Origin: Moritella dasanensis ArB 0140
Lineage (GTDB): Bacteria > Pseudomonadota > Gammaproteobacteria > Enterobacterales > Moritellaceae
Direction: 5' to 3'
Assembly: GCF_000276805.1 (NCBI RefSeq)
Contig: NZ_AKXQ01000032.1
Span: 1 to 55,155 of the forward strand
DNA length: 55,155 nucleotides
Each line of letters starts with the position of its first letter. Positions within the stretch are counted from its first letter, which is position 1. The notes below the pieces were generated by a model, which was given only the letters and a program-made list of their open reading frames with translations, was not told the DNA's origin and made no database searches. The translations under genes and the position numbers were made by a program. Below, in pieces: positions 22,249-34,246 of the stretch.

Positions 22249-23001
22249 TTATTTTACTGTGATATCCGTTTTGAACCATTTTTCTGAAATTGTCGCAAGT
22301 GTGCCATCGGCACGCATGTTATCCAGCGTTGTATTTACTTTTAGGCGCAATACTTCTTGTTTTTCTGTTTTCAAAAATGGCATCGCATTTTCGATTGTTT
22401 CAAACGTTGGGCCTGCAAGTTGCAACGGTAATGGTGATTTGTTAATTAGTTCAAGTGATGATAAACGATCCATCACAAACGCATCTGTACGACCTAATGC
22501 TACATCACGTTCGATACCTGTGTCGTAAGTTTTAATCGTAATATTTTTGTCGGTATCGTATTTGCGTAATAAATCAGCAAAATTTGAGCCTAAATTTACA
22601 CCAACCGTTTTGTTTGCTAAGTCGCTAATACCGTTAATGTCTTTATTACCTTTTTTAACGACAACTTGCGCACCGTCATAAACATAAGTTTGGCTAAATG
22701 CGTATTTAGCCGTACGTGCTGGGGTGATCGTTACTTGATTTGAAATAGTATCAATTCGGCCTGTTTCTAGCATACCAAACAGACCTGAAAAATTAACTGT
22801 GATGAATTCTACTTTTGCATCATTACGTTTCGCGATCTCTTTCCATAAATCAACTTCAAAGCCTTGTAGCTGATCATTTTTTGAAAAGGTAAACGGGAAG
22901 TAGTTGCCTGACATACCGACTTTAATGGTTTCTTGTGCTTGTGCAAAGGTCGTTAATGTTGAGCTCACAAGTACTGCAGCTGCTAATAATAGTTTTTTCA
23001 T
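22249..23001 (-). CDS. Polar amino-acid ABC transporter, periplasmic binding protein
   Basis: The 250-residue protein has a Sec signal peptide (MKKLLLAAAVLVSSTLTTFAQA, cleavage likely before QETIKV). A family 3 solute-binding domain follows, with GMSGNYFPFTF and GFEVDLWKEIAKR. These match the cystine/polar amino-acid group. GGATGG lies just before the ATG. It is the first gene of the operon, divergent from dnaA with about 260 bases between. The exact ligand is not determined. Confidence 0.93.
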   Translation of the reverse strand: MKKLLLAAAVLVSSTLTTFAQAQETIKVGMSGNYFPFTFSKNDQLQGFEVDLWKEIAKRNDAKVEFITVNFSGLFGMLETGRIDTISNQVTITPARTAKYAFSQTYVYDGAQVVVKKGNKDINGISDLANKTVGVNLGSNFADLLRKYDTDKNITIKTYDTGIERDVALGRTDAFVMDRLSSLELINKSPLPLQLAGPTFETIENAMPFLKTEKQEVLRLKVNTTLDNMRADGTLATISEKWFKTDITVK

Positions 23002-23173
23002 GGTCCATCCTGTTGACGCGAATTATAAGTTTAATGCGTGCATGATATTCTAATGTAAATTGAATTATAAATAGCGTTTAGTTATAAGTAATTGCTAAAA
23101 GATAGTGTGATTAATTATATTGACCGGTTTTATTGTTCGTATTGACACGTTATCGGTTTTTATTTTACTTTTG

Positions 23174-23211
23174 TGTGGATAACTGTTTATTCATGCTAGC
23201 GCTTATGCACA
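23174..23211. promoter_or_regulatory. DnaA boxes upstream of dnaA
   Basis: Two consensus DnaA boxes lie 50-90 bases upstream of dnaA: TGTGGATAA (23174-23182, minus-strand TTATCCACA) and TTATGCACA (23203-23211, plus strand). Placement fits DnaA autoregulation as in E. coli. A TTGACA at 23142-23147 may be a -35 element, but I see no convincing -10 partner. Confidence 0.75.
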
Positions 23212-23263
23212 ATTAGCAGTAAAATAATGCCTTATTCTTTATTATTAATCTGGAGTGTGGAGA

Positions 23264-24646
23264 GTGTCAGTTTCTCTTTGGCAACAATGTCTTTCGCGCT
23301 TACAAAATGAGCTTTCCGCTACTGAGTTCAGTATGTGGTTACGCCCTCTGAAAGCCGAACTTACCGATAGTACTCTCACCTTGTATGCTCCGAACCGTTT
23401 TGTCCTTGATTGGGTTCGTGATAAGTACCTCAATTCAATTACTGCATTATTCGATGAGTTTTGTGGTGCTGACGCGCCAATTTTACGTTTTGATATTGGT
23501 GGTAAACCAACGACTATCACGCAGCCGACAACGAGAATTGATCGCGTCGTGACAGCCAAAGTGGTTTCAAGACCACAACTGGACCCGTGGGAATCAAGCT
23601 CACTACAGCAACCCGCGATTAATCATCGCAGCAATGTTAATTTAACCTACACCTTTGAAAACTTTGTTGAAGGTAAATCTAACCAATTAGCACGTGCAGC
23701 TGCTCAGCAAGTCGCGAGTAATCCTGGTGGTGCTTATAATCCATTGTTTTTATATGGTGGTACCGGTTTAGGTAAAACGCATTTATTACACGCGGTTGGT
23801 AACGGCATTAAAGCGCAAAAAGCCAATGCGAAAGTAATTTATATGCATTCTGAGCGTTTTGTTCAGGATATGGTGAAAGCCCTGCAAAATAATGCCATTG
23901 AAGCGTTTAAAAATTATTACCGCAGTGTTGATGCATTATTGATTGATGATATTCAATTCTTTGCGAAGAAAGAACGTTCACAAGAAGAGTTTTTTCATAC
24001 CTTCAATGCGCTACTCGAAGGTAATCAACAAATTATTCTTACGTCAGATCGTTATCCAAAAGAAATCGATGGCGTAGAAGATCGATTGAAATCGCGCTTT
24101 GGTTGGGGCTTAACGATTGCCATCGAACCACCTGAACTGGAAACGCGTGTTGCGATCCTAATGCGTAAAGCAGTAGAAAGTAATATTCATTTACCGGATG
24201 AAGTGGCGTTCTTCATTGCCAAACGTTTACGTTCAAATGTACGTGAGTTGGAAGGGGCATTGAATCGCGTGATCGCCAATGCTAACTTTACTGGCCGTGC
24301 GATTAATATTGATTTTGTTCGTGAAGCATTACGTGACTTATTAGCGTTGCAAGAGAAGTTAGTAACGATTGATAATATTCAGAAGACAGTTGCTGAGTAT
24401 TATAAGATTAAAATGGCGGATTTATTATCCAAGCGCCGTAGTCGTTCTGTGGCAAGACCACGTCAAGTTGCAATGGCATTAGCAAAAGAATTAACCAACC
24501 ACAGTTTACCTGAAATCGGTGATGCGTTTGGTGGTCGTGACCATACGACGGTACTTCATGCTTGCCGTAAGATCGTACAACTTAAAGAAGAAAGTCACGA
24601 TATTAAAGAAGATTATTCAAACTTGATTAGAACACTGTCGTCGTAA
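23264..24646 (+). CDS. dnaA: Replication initiator DnaA
   Basis: This 460-residue AAA+ initiator binds DnaA boxes and opens oriC. Domain I ([24 protein letters not shown]) binds DnaB helicase and DiaA. Domain III has Walker [10 protein letters not shown] and Walker [10 protein letters not shown]. Domain IV carries the DnaA signature [19 protein letters not shown] choose GTG at 23264, which aligns with E. coli MSLSLWQQ and has TGGAGT upstream; an in-frame GTG three codons earlier is less likely. It begins the dnaA-dnaN-recF-gyrB cluster, about 8.5 kb from oriC. Confidence 0.97.
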   Translation: MSVSLWQQCLSRLQNELSATEFSMWLRPLKAELTDSTLTLYAPNRFVLDWVRDKYLNSITALFDEFCGADAPILRFDIGGKPTTITQPTTRIDRVVTAKVVSRPQLDPWESSSLQQPAINHRSNVNLTYTFENFVEGKSNQLARAAAQQVASNPGGAYNPLFLYGGTGLGKTHLLHAVGNGIKAQKANAKVIYMHSERFVQDMVKALQNNAIEAFKNYYRSVDALLIDDIQFFAKKERSQEEFFHTFNALLEGNQQIILTSDRYPKEIDGVEDRLKSRFGWGLTIAIEPPELETRVAILMRKAVESNIHLPDEVAFFIAKRLRSNVRELEGALNRVIANANFTGRAINIDFVREALRDLLALQEKLVTIDNIQKTVAEYYKIKMADLLSKRRSRSVARPRQVAMALAKELTNHSLPEIGDAFGGRDHTTVLHACRKIVQLKEESHDIKEDYSNLIRTLSS

Positions 24647-24674
24647 AACGTCGTCGTAAAAAAGGTTATATTAA

Positions 24675-25775
24675 ATGCAGTTTACAATTAATCGCGAAGC
24701 GTTATTACGACCGTTACAGTTAGTATCGGGTGCGTTGGGTAATCGCCCAACTTTGCCAATCTTAGGTAATGTGTTGCTTGACGCCAAAGAAGGTAAGTTA
24801 TCGTTAACCGGTACTGATCTGGAAGTTGAGTTAATTGGTCAGGTTAATCTTGAAGGCGACTATAGCGAAGGGCGTACCACGGTACCGGCGAAGAAATTTC
24901 TCGATATCTGCCGTGGTTTACCTGACGGTGCACAAATTCAAGTAACGTACGCTGCAGATCGTATTGTGGTTAAATCTGGACGTAGTCGTTTTTCGTTATC
25001 GACATTACCGGCCACTGAATTCCCAAATATTGAAGATTGGGAAAACAACATTGAATTTGACCTGCTGCAAGGCTCTTTACGTCGATTGATTGATAACACC
25101 CAATTTTCGATGGCGAGTCAAGATGTGCGTTATTACCTTAACGGCATGTTGTTTGAAACTGAAGGCAATATGTTACGTACCGTGGCAACCGATGGACACC
25201 GTCTGGCTGTCGCAAGTTGCGAACACGATGCTAACTTAGCGCAGCAACAAGTGATTGTGCCGCGCAAAGGGGTGCTAGAATTAGTGCGCTTGTTAGACAG
25301 TGAAGAAGACATGGTTAAGATTCAAATTGGCAGTAATAACATTCGCGCTATCACTAGCGGTTTTGTTTTTACCTGTAAATTGGTCGATGGTCGTTTTCCT
25401 GATTACCGTCGGGTATTACCAAAGAATGCCGATAAGATGTTAATATCGGGTCGTGAAGAATTGAAACAAGCATTCTCACGCGCGGCTATTTTATCGAATG
25501 AAAAATTCCGCGGTGTACGTCTCAATATGAATCAAGGTCTGTTAAAGATCACGGCAAATAACCCAGAGCAAGAAGAAGCTGAAGAACTACTTGATGTTGA
25601 ATTTGGTTATGATGAACTTGAGATCAGTTTCAACGTTAGCTATGTATTGGATGTATTGAACACGCTTAAGTGTGACAAGGTTAAAATGTCATTATTGGAT
25701 GCCAACAGCAGTGCGTTGATTGAAGATGAGCAATCTGATCAAGCCTTGTATGTTGTTATGCCAATGCGGTTATAA
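24675..25775 (+). CDS. dnaN: DNA polymerase III beta sliding clamp
   Basis: The 366-residue protein forms the ring-shaped homodimer that tethers DNA polymerase III and repair polymerases to DNA. It starts MQFTINREALLRPLQLVSG and ends with YVVMPMRL, the conserved MPMRL terminus that lines the hydrophobic partner-binding pocket. The length equals E. coli DnaN. The gap to dnaA is 28 bases and to recF 7 bases, so the three are probably one transcript. Confidence 0.98.
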   Translation: MQFTINREALLRPLQLVSGALGNRPTLPILGNVLLDAKEGKLSLTGTDLEVELIGQVNLEGDYSEGRTTVPAKKFLDICRGLPDGAQIQVTYAADRIVVKSGRSRFSLSTLPATEFPNIEDWENNIEFDLLQGSLRRLIDNTQFSMASQDVRYYLNGMLFETEGNMLRTVATDGHRLAVASCEHDANLAQQQVIVPRKGVLELVRLLDSEEDMVKIQIGSNNIRAITSGFVFTCKLVDGRFPDYRRVLPKNADKMLISGREELKQAFSRAAILSNEKFRGVRLNMNQGLLKITANNPEQEEAEELLDVEFGYDELEISFNVSYVLDVLNTLKCDKVKMSLLDANSSALIEDEQSDQALYVVMPMRL

Positions 25776-25782
25776 GTTTAAG

Positions 25783-29309
<3,527 letters not shown>

Positions 29310-29340
29310 TTTTGCTAGAAATGATTAGTTTTTGAATATG

Positions 29341-29368
29341 AAAAAAGGAGCTTAACAGCTCCTTTTTT
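29341..29368. terminator. Bidirectional terminator between gyrB and avtA
   Basis: A perfect 12-bp inverted repeat AAAAAAGGAGCT/AGCTCCTTTTTT with a 4-base loop gives a T-run on either strand. It serves gyrB (+) and the convergent avtA (-). Confidence 0.93.
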
Positions 29369-29413
29369 GTATCTGCAATTTAGCTTTTGTGTTTTAGATA
29401 CTCAGTAAATCTA

Positions 29414-30691
29414 TTAAGCTGTCGCGGTACTGATAACCACTATTTCAGCGTAAGCTTTTTGTACTTCTTCTGCAATGATCACAATACCACGTTGTACTGC
29501 ATCATCGGGTTGCGAATAGTTCATGCGGATACATTCATCGGTATGACGCCATTCTTCATCGAGACCTGGGAAGAAGTGATGACCCGATACGATGAGCACA
29601 CCACGGGCCTTTAAACGTTCATACAACTCTTGGCTGCTGATTGGCAAGTCTTTAAACCATAACCATAAGAAGATTGCGCCTTCAGGTTTATGGATACGGA
29701 AGCGTTCATCAGTGATACTTTGTTGTAACCAGTTTACCGCTTGCAGCGCTTTGCCATGATAGTAAGGTTTTATCACGTCTTCACTTAAGCTAATGATGTC
29801 ACCTGACTCGACTAGATTTTGTGCCAGCATAGGCCCTAAACTACCCGGTGCTAAATTAATAATTCCGCTTAGATTCGAGATAGCAGAAATAACTTCCTCA
29901 TTACCAATGACGATACCGCAACGCGTGCCGGGTAAACCGAGCTTCGACAGACTCATGCATAAAATAGTATTGTCGTTATAAATCGGTTCTACCGGCTCAA
30001 ATATAATATTTGGGAACGGTGTGCCGTAAGCATTATCGATCAGTAGGGGAATTTTATGTTCTCTGGCTAGTACATCAAGACGCTGCATTTCTTCATCGGT
30101 TAATACATTACCGGTCGGATTCGTTGGACGTGAGACACAAATTAAACCAATATCTTCGGTAATATGTAGGTTGTCAAAATCAACATGGTATTTAAATAAA
30201 CCATCATCGAGTAATTCTATTTTTGGTTTTACCGTTTCAAAGAAATCATCACTGAGTGCGGTATCGGTATAACCGATATATTCTGGTGCTAATGGGAATA
30301 GTACCTTCTTTTTCTTATTGTCGGCGAAGTCACCTGCAAATAAGTTGAATAGATAGAAGAAAGCGTTTTGGCTACCATTGGTCAGAGCGATGTTTTTATC
30401 GGTTAATTCCCAGCCATAAGTTTTGTTTAATAAGGTGGCAAGTGCTGTTGTGAAACTGTTCTTTCCTTGTGGGCCATCGTAATTCGACATAGCTGCCACG
30501 AGATCACCACTGCTTAATAATTGTTGTGCTTCACTGTTGAATCGTGCCAGCATTTCAGGGATCTGAGCGGGATTACCACCACCTAACATGATGACATCAT
30601 CACCGCTGCGGATACCTTCATTTAGATCATGCATTAACTGCGTGATCCCCGAGAATTGAGTAAATCTTTGACCAAACAATGAGAATTCCAT
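29414..30691 (-). CDS. avtA: Valine-pyruvate aminotransferase
   Basis: This 425-residue fold-type I PLP aminotransferase interconverts valine and pyruvate with alpha-ketoisovalerate and alanine. The PLP lysine is K250 in SLSKLGLPGTR; SRPTNPTGNVLTDEE and the NYSQPDD-type C-terminal arginine segment are present. Overall sequence fits AvtA (417 residues in E. coli) rather than generic AspC-like enzymes. In Vibrio it lies in the same neighbourhood between gyrB and glyS. It is transcribed alone. Confidence 0.92.
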   Translation of the reverse strand: MEFSLFGQRFTQFSGITQLMHDLNEGIRSGDDVIMLGGGNPAQIPEMLARFNSEAQQLLSSGDLVAAMSNYDGPQGKNSFTTALATLLNKTYGWELTDKNIALTNGSQNAFFYLFNLFAGDFADNKKKKVLFPLAPEYIGYTDTALSDDFFETVKPKIELLDDGLFKYHVDFDNLHITEDIGLICVSRPTNPTGNVLTDEEMQRLDVLAREHKIPLLIDNAYGTPFPNIIFEPVEPIYNDNTILCMSLSKLGLPGTRCGIVIGNEEVISAISNLSGIINLAPGSLGPMLAQNLVESGDIISLSEDVIKPYYHGKALQAVNWLQQSITDERFRIHKPEGAIFLWLWFKDLPISSQELYERLKARGVLIVSGHHFFPGLDEEWRHTDECIRMNYSQPDDAVQRGIVIIAEEVQKAYAEIVVISTATA

Positions 30692-30796
30692 ATCAGCACT
30701 TCTTGTAATTATTTAAAGGGTAAACAACCAACATAGCGGAACTTTCCCCTGTTGTCGATAGCACTAGAGAGGCAAATTAAGTTTTCTTAATGGTGA

Positions 30797-30812
30797 TGTT
30801 TCACGTGAAACA
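30797..30812. promoter_or_regulatory. parS: parS site 3
   Basis: TGTTTCACGTGAAACA is a perfect 16-bp palindrome and identical to the widespread parS consensus. It is 31 bases from site 4. Confidence 0.95.
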
Positions 30813-30834
30813 AATGTGCTTTTACTGTTGGCGA

Positions 30835-30868
30835 TTTAGATGATGTTCCACGTGGAACATCATCTAAA
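30835..30868. promoter_or_regulatory. parS: parS site 4 inside a 34-bp perfect palindrome
   Basis: The parS core TGTTCCACGTGGAACA is at 30844-30859. The symmetry continues for nine more bases on each side, giving two 17-base arms, the left one TTTAGATGATGTTCCAC. The extra symmetry is more than ParB binding needs. Confidence 0.92.
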
Positions 30869-31037
30869 AGAGGTATTATCATCCTCTGCTTATAGCAAAA
30901 AGTACTGAATATCAAAGCTGTAATAACAAAAGAAATAGACTAGGCATTATGTATTTATTGTCCGGGATAGATAAGGTAAGGTTGAAGTCCAACATTACAA
31001 TAATAGCCTTTTAAAAAGGCATGAAGAGTTTATTACT

Positions 31038-32657
31038 ATGCAAAGAAATTTGTTGTCAGAACGTATTGAAACACTAATAGATCATCTTTCTTATGGTATT
31101 TATGAACGCCGAGATGCCATAAGATTATGTTTATTAGCTGCTTTGAGTGGCGAGAGTGTGTTTTTATTAGGCCCACCTGGTATTGCTAAAAGTTTGATCG
31201 CTAAACGTATGATTGAAATTTTTGAGGATGAAAGTTACTTCGAATATTTAATGACACGATTCTCAACGCCAGAAGAGATTTTTGGTCCGCTATCAATTAA
31301 AGCCCTAAAAGATGAAGGTAAATATGTCCGTCTAACGAAAGGCTACTTACCAGAAGCAGAAGTGGTTTTTCTGGATGAGATCTGGAAAGCTGGTCCGGCA
31401 ATTTTAAATACGTTATTAACCGTGATTAACGAGCGTACCTTCCATAACGGTATTGATCATCAGAAAGTGCCGATGCGCGTTATTGTCTCGGCATCGAATG
31501 AATTACCCAGTGCCGACTCTGGTTTAGAAGCCTTGTATGATCGGATGTTATTACGTTTGTATTTAGAGCCGATTCAAGACAAACGTAATTTCAAAGCCAT
31601 GTTAATTCAAAAACCATTACGCCAAGTAAACGATAATATCGTTAAGGTGAGTAATGATGAGTTCGAACTTTGGCAGCAAGAGATTAATCAGGTACGCCTG
31701 AGTGAGCATTGTTTTGAAATCATCTACGAGCTTAAATTGTTTTTAGAGCAGCGTAATACCAGCGGTGACATGATAGAAAACGTTGTGTATGTATCAGATC
31801 GTCGTTGGAAAAAATCGATGCGCCTGTTACAAGCCTGTGCTTACTTCAATGGTCGAGATGAAGTCACCGAGACTGATTTATTCATTCTTAAAGACTGTAT
31901 TTGGCACGATCTAGAATCACGTGATGTAATTATTGAAGCCACACATCAATTTGCCAGTAAGCGATTCTGCGACCAAGATGAAGTGAACTTGGCATTGGCG
32001 AGTATCAAGAGTCGGCTGATTAAACTTGATGGTGAGTTTATCGATCGCTTTGCGACACGGTTAACCTCGGATGTATTATTGACTAAGTTACGCTATAAAT
32101 TAGATCGTGAATATGTACGCACATCTAGCCTTAATGGTATCCCTGGTTTATGTAAGATTGCACTATTGGGTGAGTACGATGTATTAGAGCAGGGCTCACA
32201 AGAAACGGCAAAATGGGTACATGTTGGCCTCGATGATTTCCAAAAACAGATAAAGTCAGGTTCTTGTTTGGTCAAAGGGTATGTGAATGACCATCGTAAC
32301 GATGTGTGGTTAAATTTTTCAGTCGATGCTAATCAGCATTTACAGGTGCAAAACTTTGCCAATAAGAGCATTCCTGTTGCTGTTATCATCGCTGATGCAG
32401 CCCTGAACATTGACGTAAATTGGTTACAGCCGTTAGCAGAAATTGATAAAGAGATCACGGTGATCGCGGATAAACTGAAAAAAAGTCAGCGTGAATTTAG
32501 CCTAACCAACCATAATATTTTTGTTAGTGATGACTTTATGGATGATGTCGCAAGCAGTCTAGGGTCATTATCATTAGAGCTAAATAATTTAGTGCAGCAT
32601 AAAGCGTCATTATTAAATCGTTTAAATGCTATTGCGCATTTATTTGAACAAGGCTAA
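31038..32657 (+). CDS. ravA: MoxR-family AAA+ ATPase RavA
   Basis: The 539-residue AAA+ protein has Walker A GPPGIAKS at residues 45-52 and Walker B VVFLDE at 109-114. The MoxR-specific pattern continues with RFSTPEEIFGP. RavA works as a chaperone-like ATPase with the VWA protein ViaA, encoded five bases downstream, and in E. coli contacts respiratory complexes and the lysine decarboxylase LdcI. The C-terminal part, which holds the LARA domain in E. coli, is present but diverged, so LdcI binding is not assured. The operon is flanked on both sides by parS sites. Confidence 0.92.
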   Translation: MQRNLLSERIETLIDHLSYGIYERRDAIRLCLLAALSGESVFLLGPPGIAKSLIAKRMIEIFEDESYFEYLMTRFSTPEEIFGPLSIKALKDEGKYVRLTKGYLPEAEVVFLDEIWKAGPAILNTLLTVINERTFHNGIDHQKVPMRVIVSASNELPSADSGLEALYDRMLLRLYLEPIQDKRNFKAMLIQKPLRQVNDNIVKVSNDEFELWQQEINQVRLSEHCFEIIYELKLFLEQRNTSGDMIENVVYVSDRRWKKSMRLLQACAYFNGRDEVTETDLFILKDCIWHDLESRDVIIEATHQFASKRFCDQDEVNLALASIKSRLIKLDGEFIDRFATRLTSDVLLTKLRYKLDREYVRTSSLNGIPGLCKIALLGEYDVLEQGSQETAKWVHVGLDDFQKQIKSGSCLVKGYVNDHRNDVWLNFSVDANQHLQVQNFANKSIPVAVIIADAALNIDVNWLQPLAEIDKEITVIADKLKKSQREFSLTNHNIFVSDDFMDDVASSLGSLSLELNNLVQHKASLLNRLNAIAHLFEQG

Positions 32658-32662
32658 TTGGC

Positions 32663-34081
32663 ATGGCTCATCCTCATAATAACAGTACGGTAACCATGGC
32701 TATGCGTCAGCTGGTTGATGATGCCGTGTTGGATATTACTGCGCATGATCGAGTAACTAGTGATATTAAGTCGGCGTACATTAATGACTGGAAACAGCTG
32801 GTCACGAGTTTATTAGCGGACATGCCATTACCGCCTGGCTTAAGTAATGAGATACATTTATGTGAAACGGCTCGGCTATTGAGCCCTATTAATTTTAGAA
32901 ATAAAGTTGAAGGGATCCTCAATAAAATAAAAATCGATTCGGCATTTTATGATACTGGCTTAAATATCTATCAGCAAAATAGGGCTATGTCGGATGATGT
33001 GTTCTTTGCGGTTTTTTTAGATAATTGGCAGCAAGCTATTGAGTTGCAATTATATCAGCAACAAAGCCTGTTAATCGAGGAGCAACGTGAACAACTATTG
33101 ATTGAACTTGCAGAGCGCGAGGAAACGATAGAGCAGTTAGAAGATGTGCTTGATAGTGATTTGTTATGTAGCGGTGAGCGTTTATGGGATTTAGCCAAAG
33201 GTAAGTTGACACATCTGGATACTAAGTTATTACAACGTTATGCGACTAATTTACGCAAGAATAAAGAAGTAAAACAAATAGCCTCTGAGCTTGGGCGTAT
33301 GGCACTGGCGCATATTAATCCTGAAGAAACCCCCAACAGTTATGAAACCTGGGTGCTGGATAATAGCTATCAAGACAACGTGCCTGATGACATGCAGGGC
33401 GTAACTTACAGTGATGAAATATCACGTATGTTGCAAACTGAAGCGGTTAATTTAACGTTCCCAGAATTGGAAATCATCTTCTATAAACGCTATCTTGAAC
33501 GGCATTTATTAACGTATCAGTATCAAGGTGCATTGCAGCAGTATAAAAAAGTGACTCAGTATCGCGATATTACCGATGCTGATGAGCAAACGGGAGGGCC
33601 TTTTATTATCTGTGTTGATAGTTCAACTTCGATGCAGGGCTTTCCGGAACTGACGGCTAAATCGATTTGTTATGCACTATTGCAAGTCGCTTTCCAACAG
33701 GATCGCCAGTGCTACTTGATGATGTTTTCCAATGAAGTGGTTACTTTCCCGGTGACTAAAAGTACCAGCTTATCGACTATGCTTACATTTTTATCGTCGA
33801 GCTTTCGTGGGGGAACTGATCTGCAACCTGTGATTGAAAAATCGCTTGAGCTAATGAGTTCTGCACAATATAAAAATGCTGATACCTTGGTTATTTCTGA
33901 TTTTATTGCCCAAAAACTACCAACCCATGTGGCTGATAAAGTCAGAGCGATTAAGACGAAGCAAAATCGTTATCATGCTATTTCATTATCCTCACAAGGT
34001 AACCCGGAGTTAATGAAAATATTTGATCATGTTTGGCGTTATTCAGCTGGTTTAACAGGGCGCTTGAAGAAAATAAAATAA
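32663..34081 (+). CDS. viaA: VWA-domain protein ViaA
   Basis: The 472-residue protein has a helical N-terminal half and a C-terminal von Willebrand A domain. The metal-ion-dependent adhesion site DxSxS is D319-S321-S323 (CVDSSTSMQG). It is the partner of RavA; the pair has been linked to maturation or quality control of iron-sulfur respiratory proteins and to aminoglycoside sensitivity in E. coli. The length is close to E. coli ViaA (483). It is five bases after ravA, and a parS site begins five bases after its stop. Confidence 0.92.
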   Translation: MAHPHNNSTVTMAMRQLVDDAVLDITAHDRVTSDIKSAYINDWKQLVTSLLADMPLPPGLSNEIHLCETARLLSPINFRNKVEGILNKIKIDSAFYDTGLNIYQQNRAMSDDVFFAVFLDNWQQAIELQLYQQQSLLIEEQREQLLIELAEREETIEQLEDVLDSDLLCSGERLWDLAKGKLTHLDTKLLQRYATNLRKNKEVKQIASELGRMALAHINPEETPNSYETWVLDNSYQDNVPDDMQGVTYSDEISRMLQTEAVNLTFPELEIIFYKRYLERHLLTYQYQGALQQYKKVTQYRDITDADEQTGGPFIICVDSSTSMQGFPELTAKSICYALLQVAFQQDRQCYLMMFSNEVVTFPVTKSTSLSTMLTFLSSSFRGGTDLQPVIEKSLELMSSAQYKNADTLVISDFIAQKLPTHVADKVRAIKTKQNRYHAISLSSQGNPELMKIFDHVWRYSAGLTGRLKKIK

Positions 34082-34085
34082 CCGA

Positions 34086-34101
34086 TGTTCCACGTGGAAC
34101 A
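34086..34101. promoter_or_regulatory. parS: parS site 5
   Basis: TGTTCCACGTGGAACA is a perfect palindrome starting five bases after the viaA stop; with its GA/TC flanks it extends to 20 bp (34084-34103). It is about 19.3 kb from oriC. Confidence 0.93.
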
Positions 34102-34171
34102 TCTATTTATGCAATATTATGTGGATAGATTATTTGCTAATAAAAAATTTGCTCATAAAAAGTTAGATAAT

Positions 34172-34204
34172 AAAAAAGCCAGTATCAATGATACTGGCTT
34201 TTTT
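34172..34204. terminator. Bidirectional terminator between viaA and glyS
   Basis: A perfect 15-bp inverted repeat with a 3-base loop (arm AAAAAAGCCAGTATC) provides T-runs on both strands. It separates viaA (+) from the convergent glyS (-). Confidence 0.94.
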
Positions 34205-34246
34205 GATCGTACAATTTTAAATTAACAATTACTTCTGTAGAACACG

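Larger units (their letters stand above)
30692..31037. other. Intergenic region between avtA and ravA with two parS sites
   Basis: This 346-base divergent gap holds parS sites 3 and 4 and, just upstream of ravA, a short palindrome GCCTTTTAAAAAGGC (31006-31020). Promoters for avtA (-) and ravA (+) must lie here but no match is convincing. I see no small gene. Confidence 0.6.

Noticed and set aside
23142-23171. dnaA promoter TTGACA with TACTTT
   Set aside because: The -10 candidate matches poorly and the spacing is 18; I mention the -35 but do not call a promoter.
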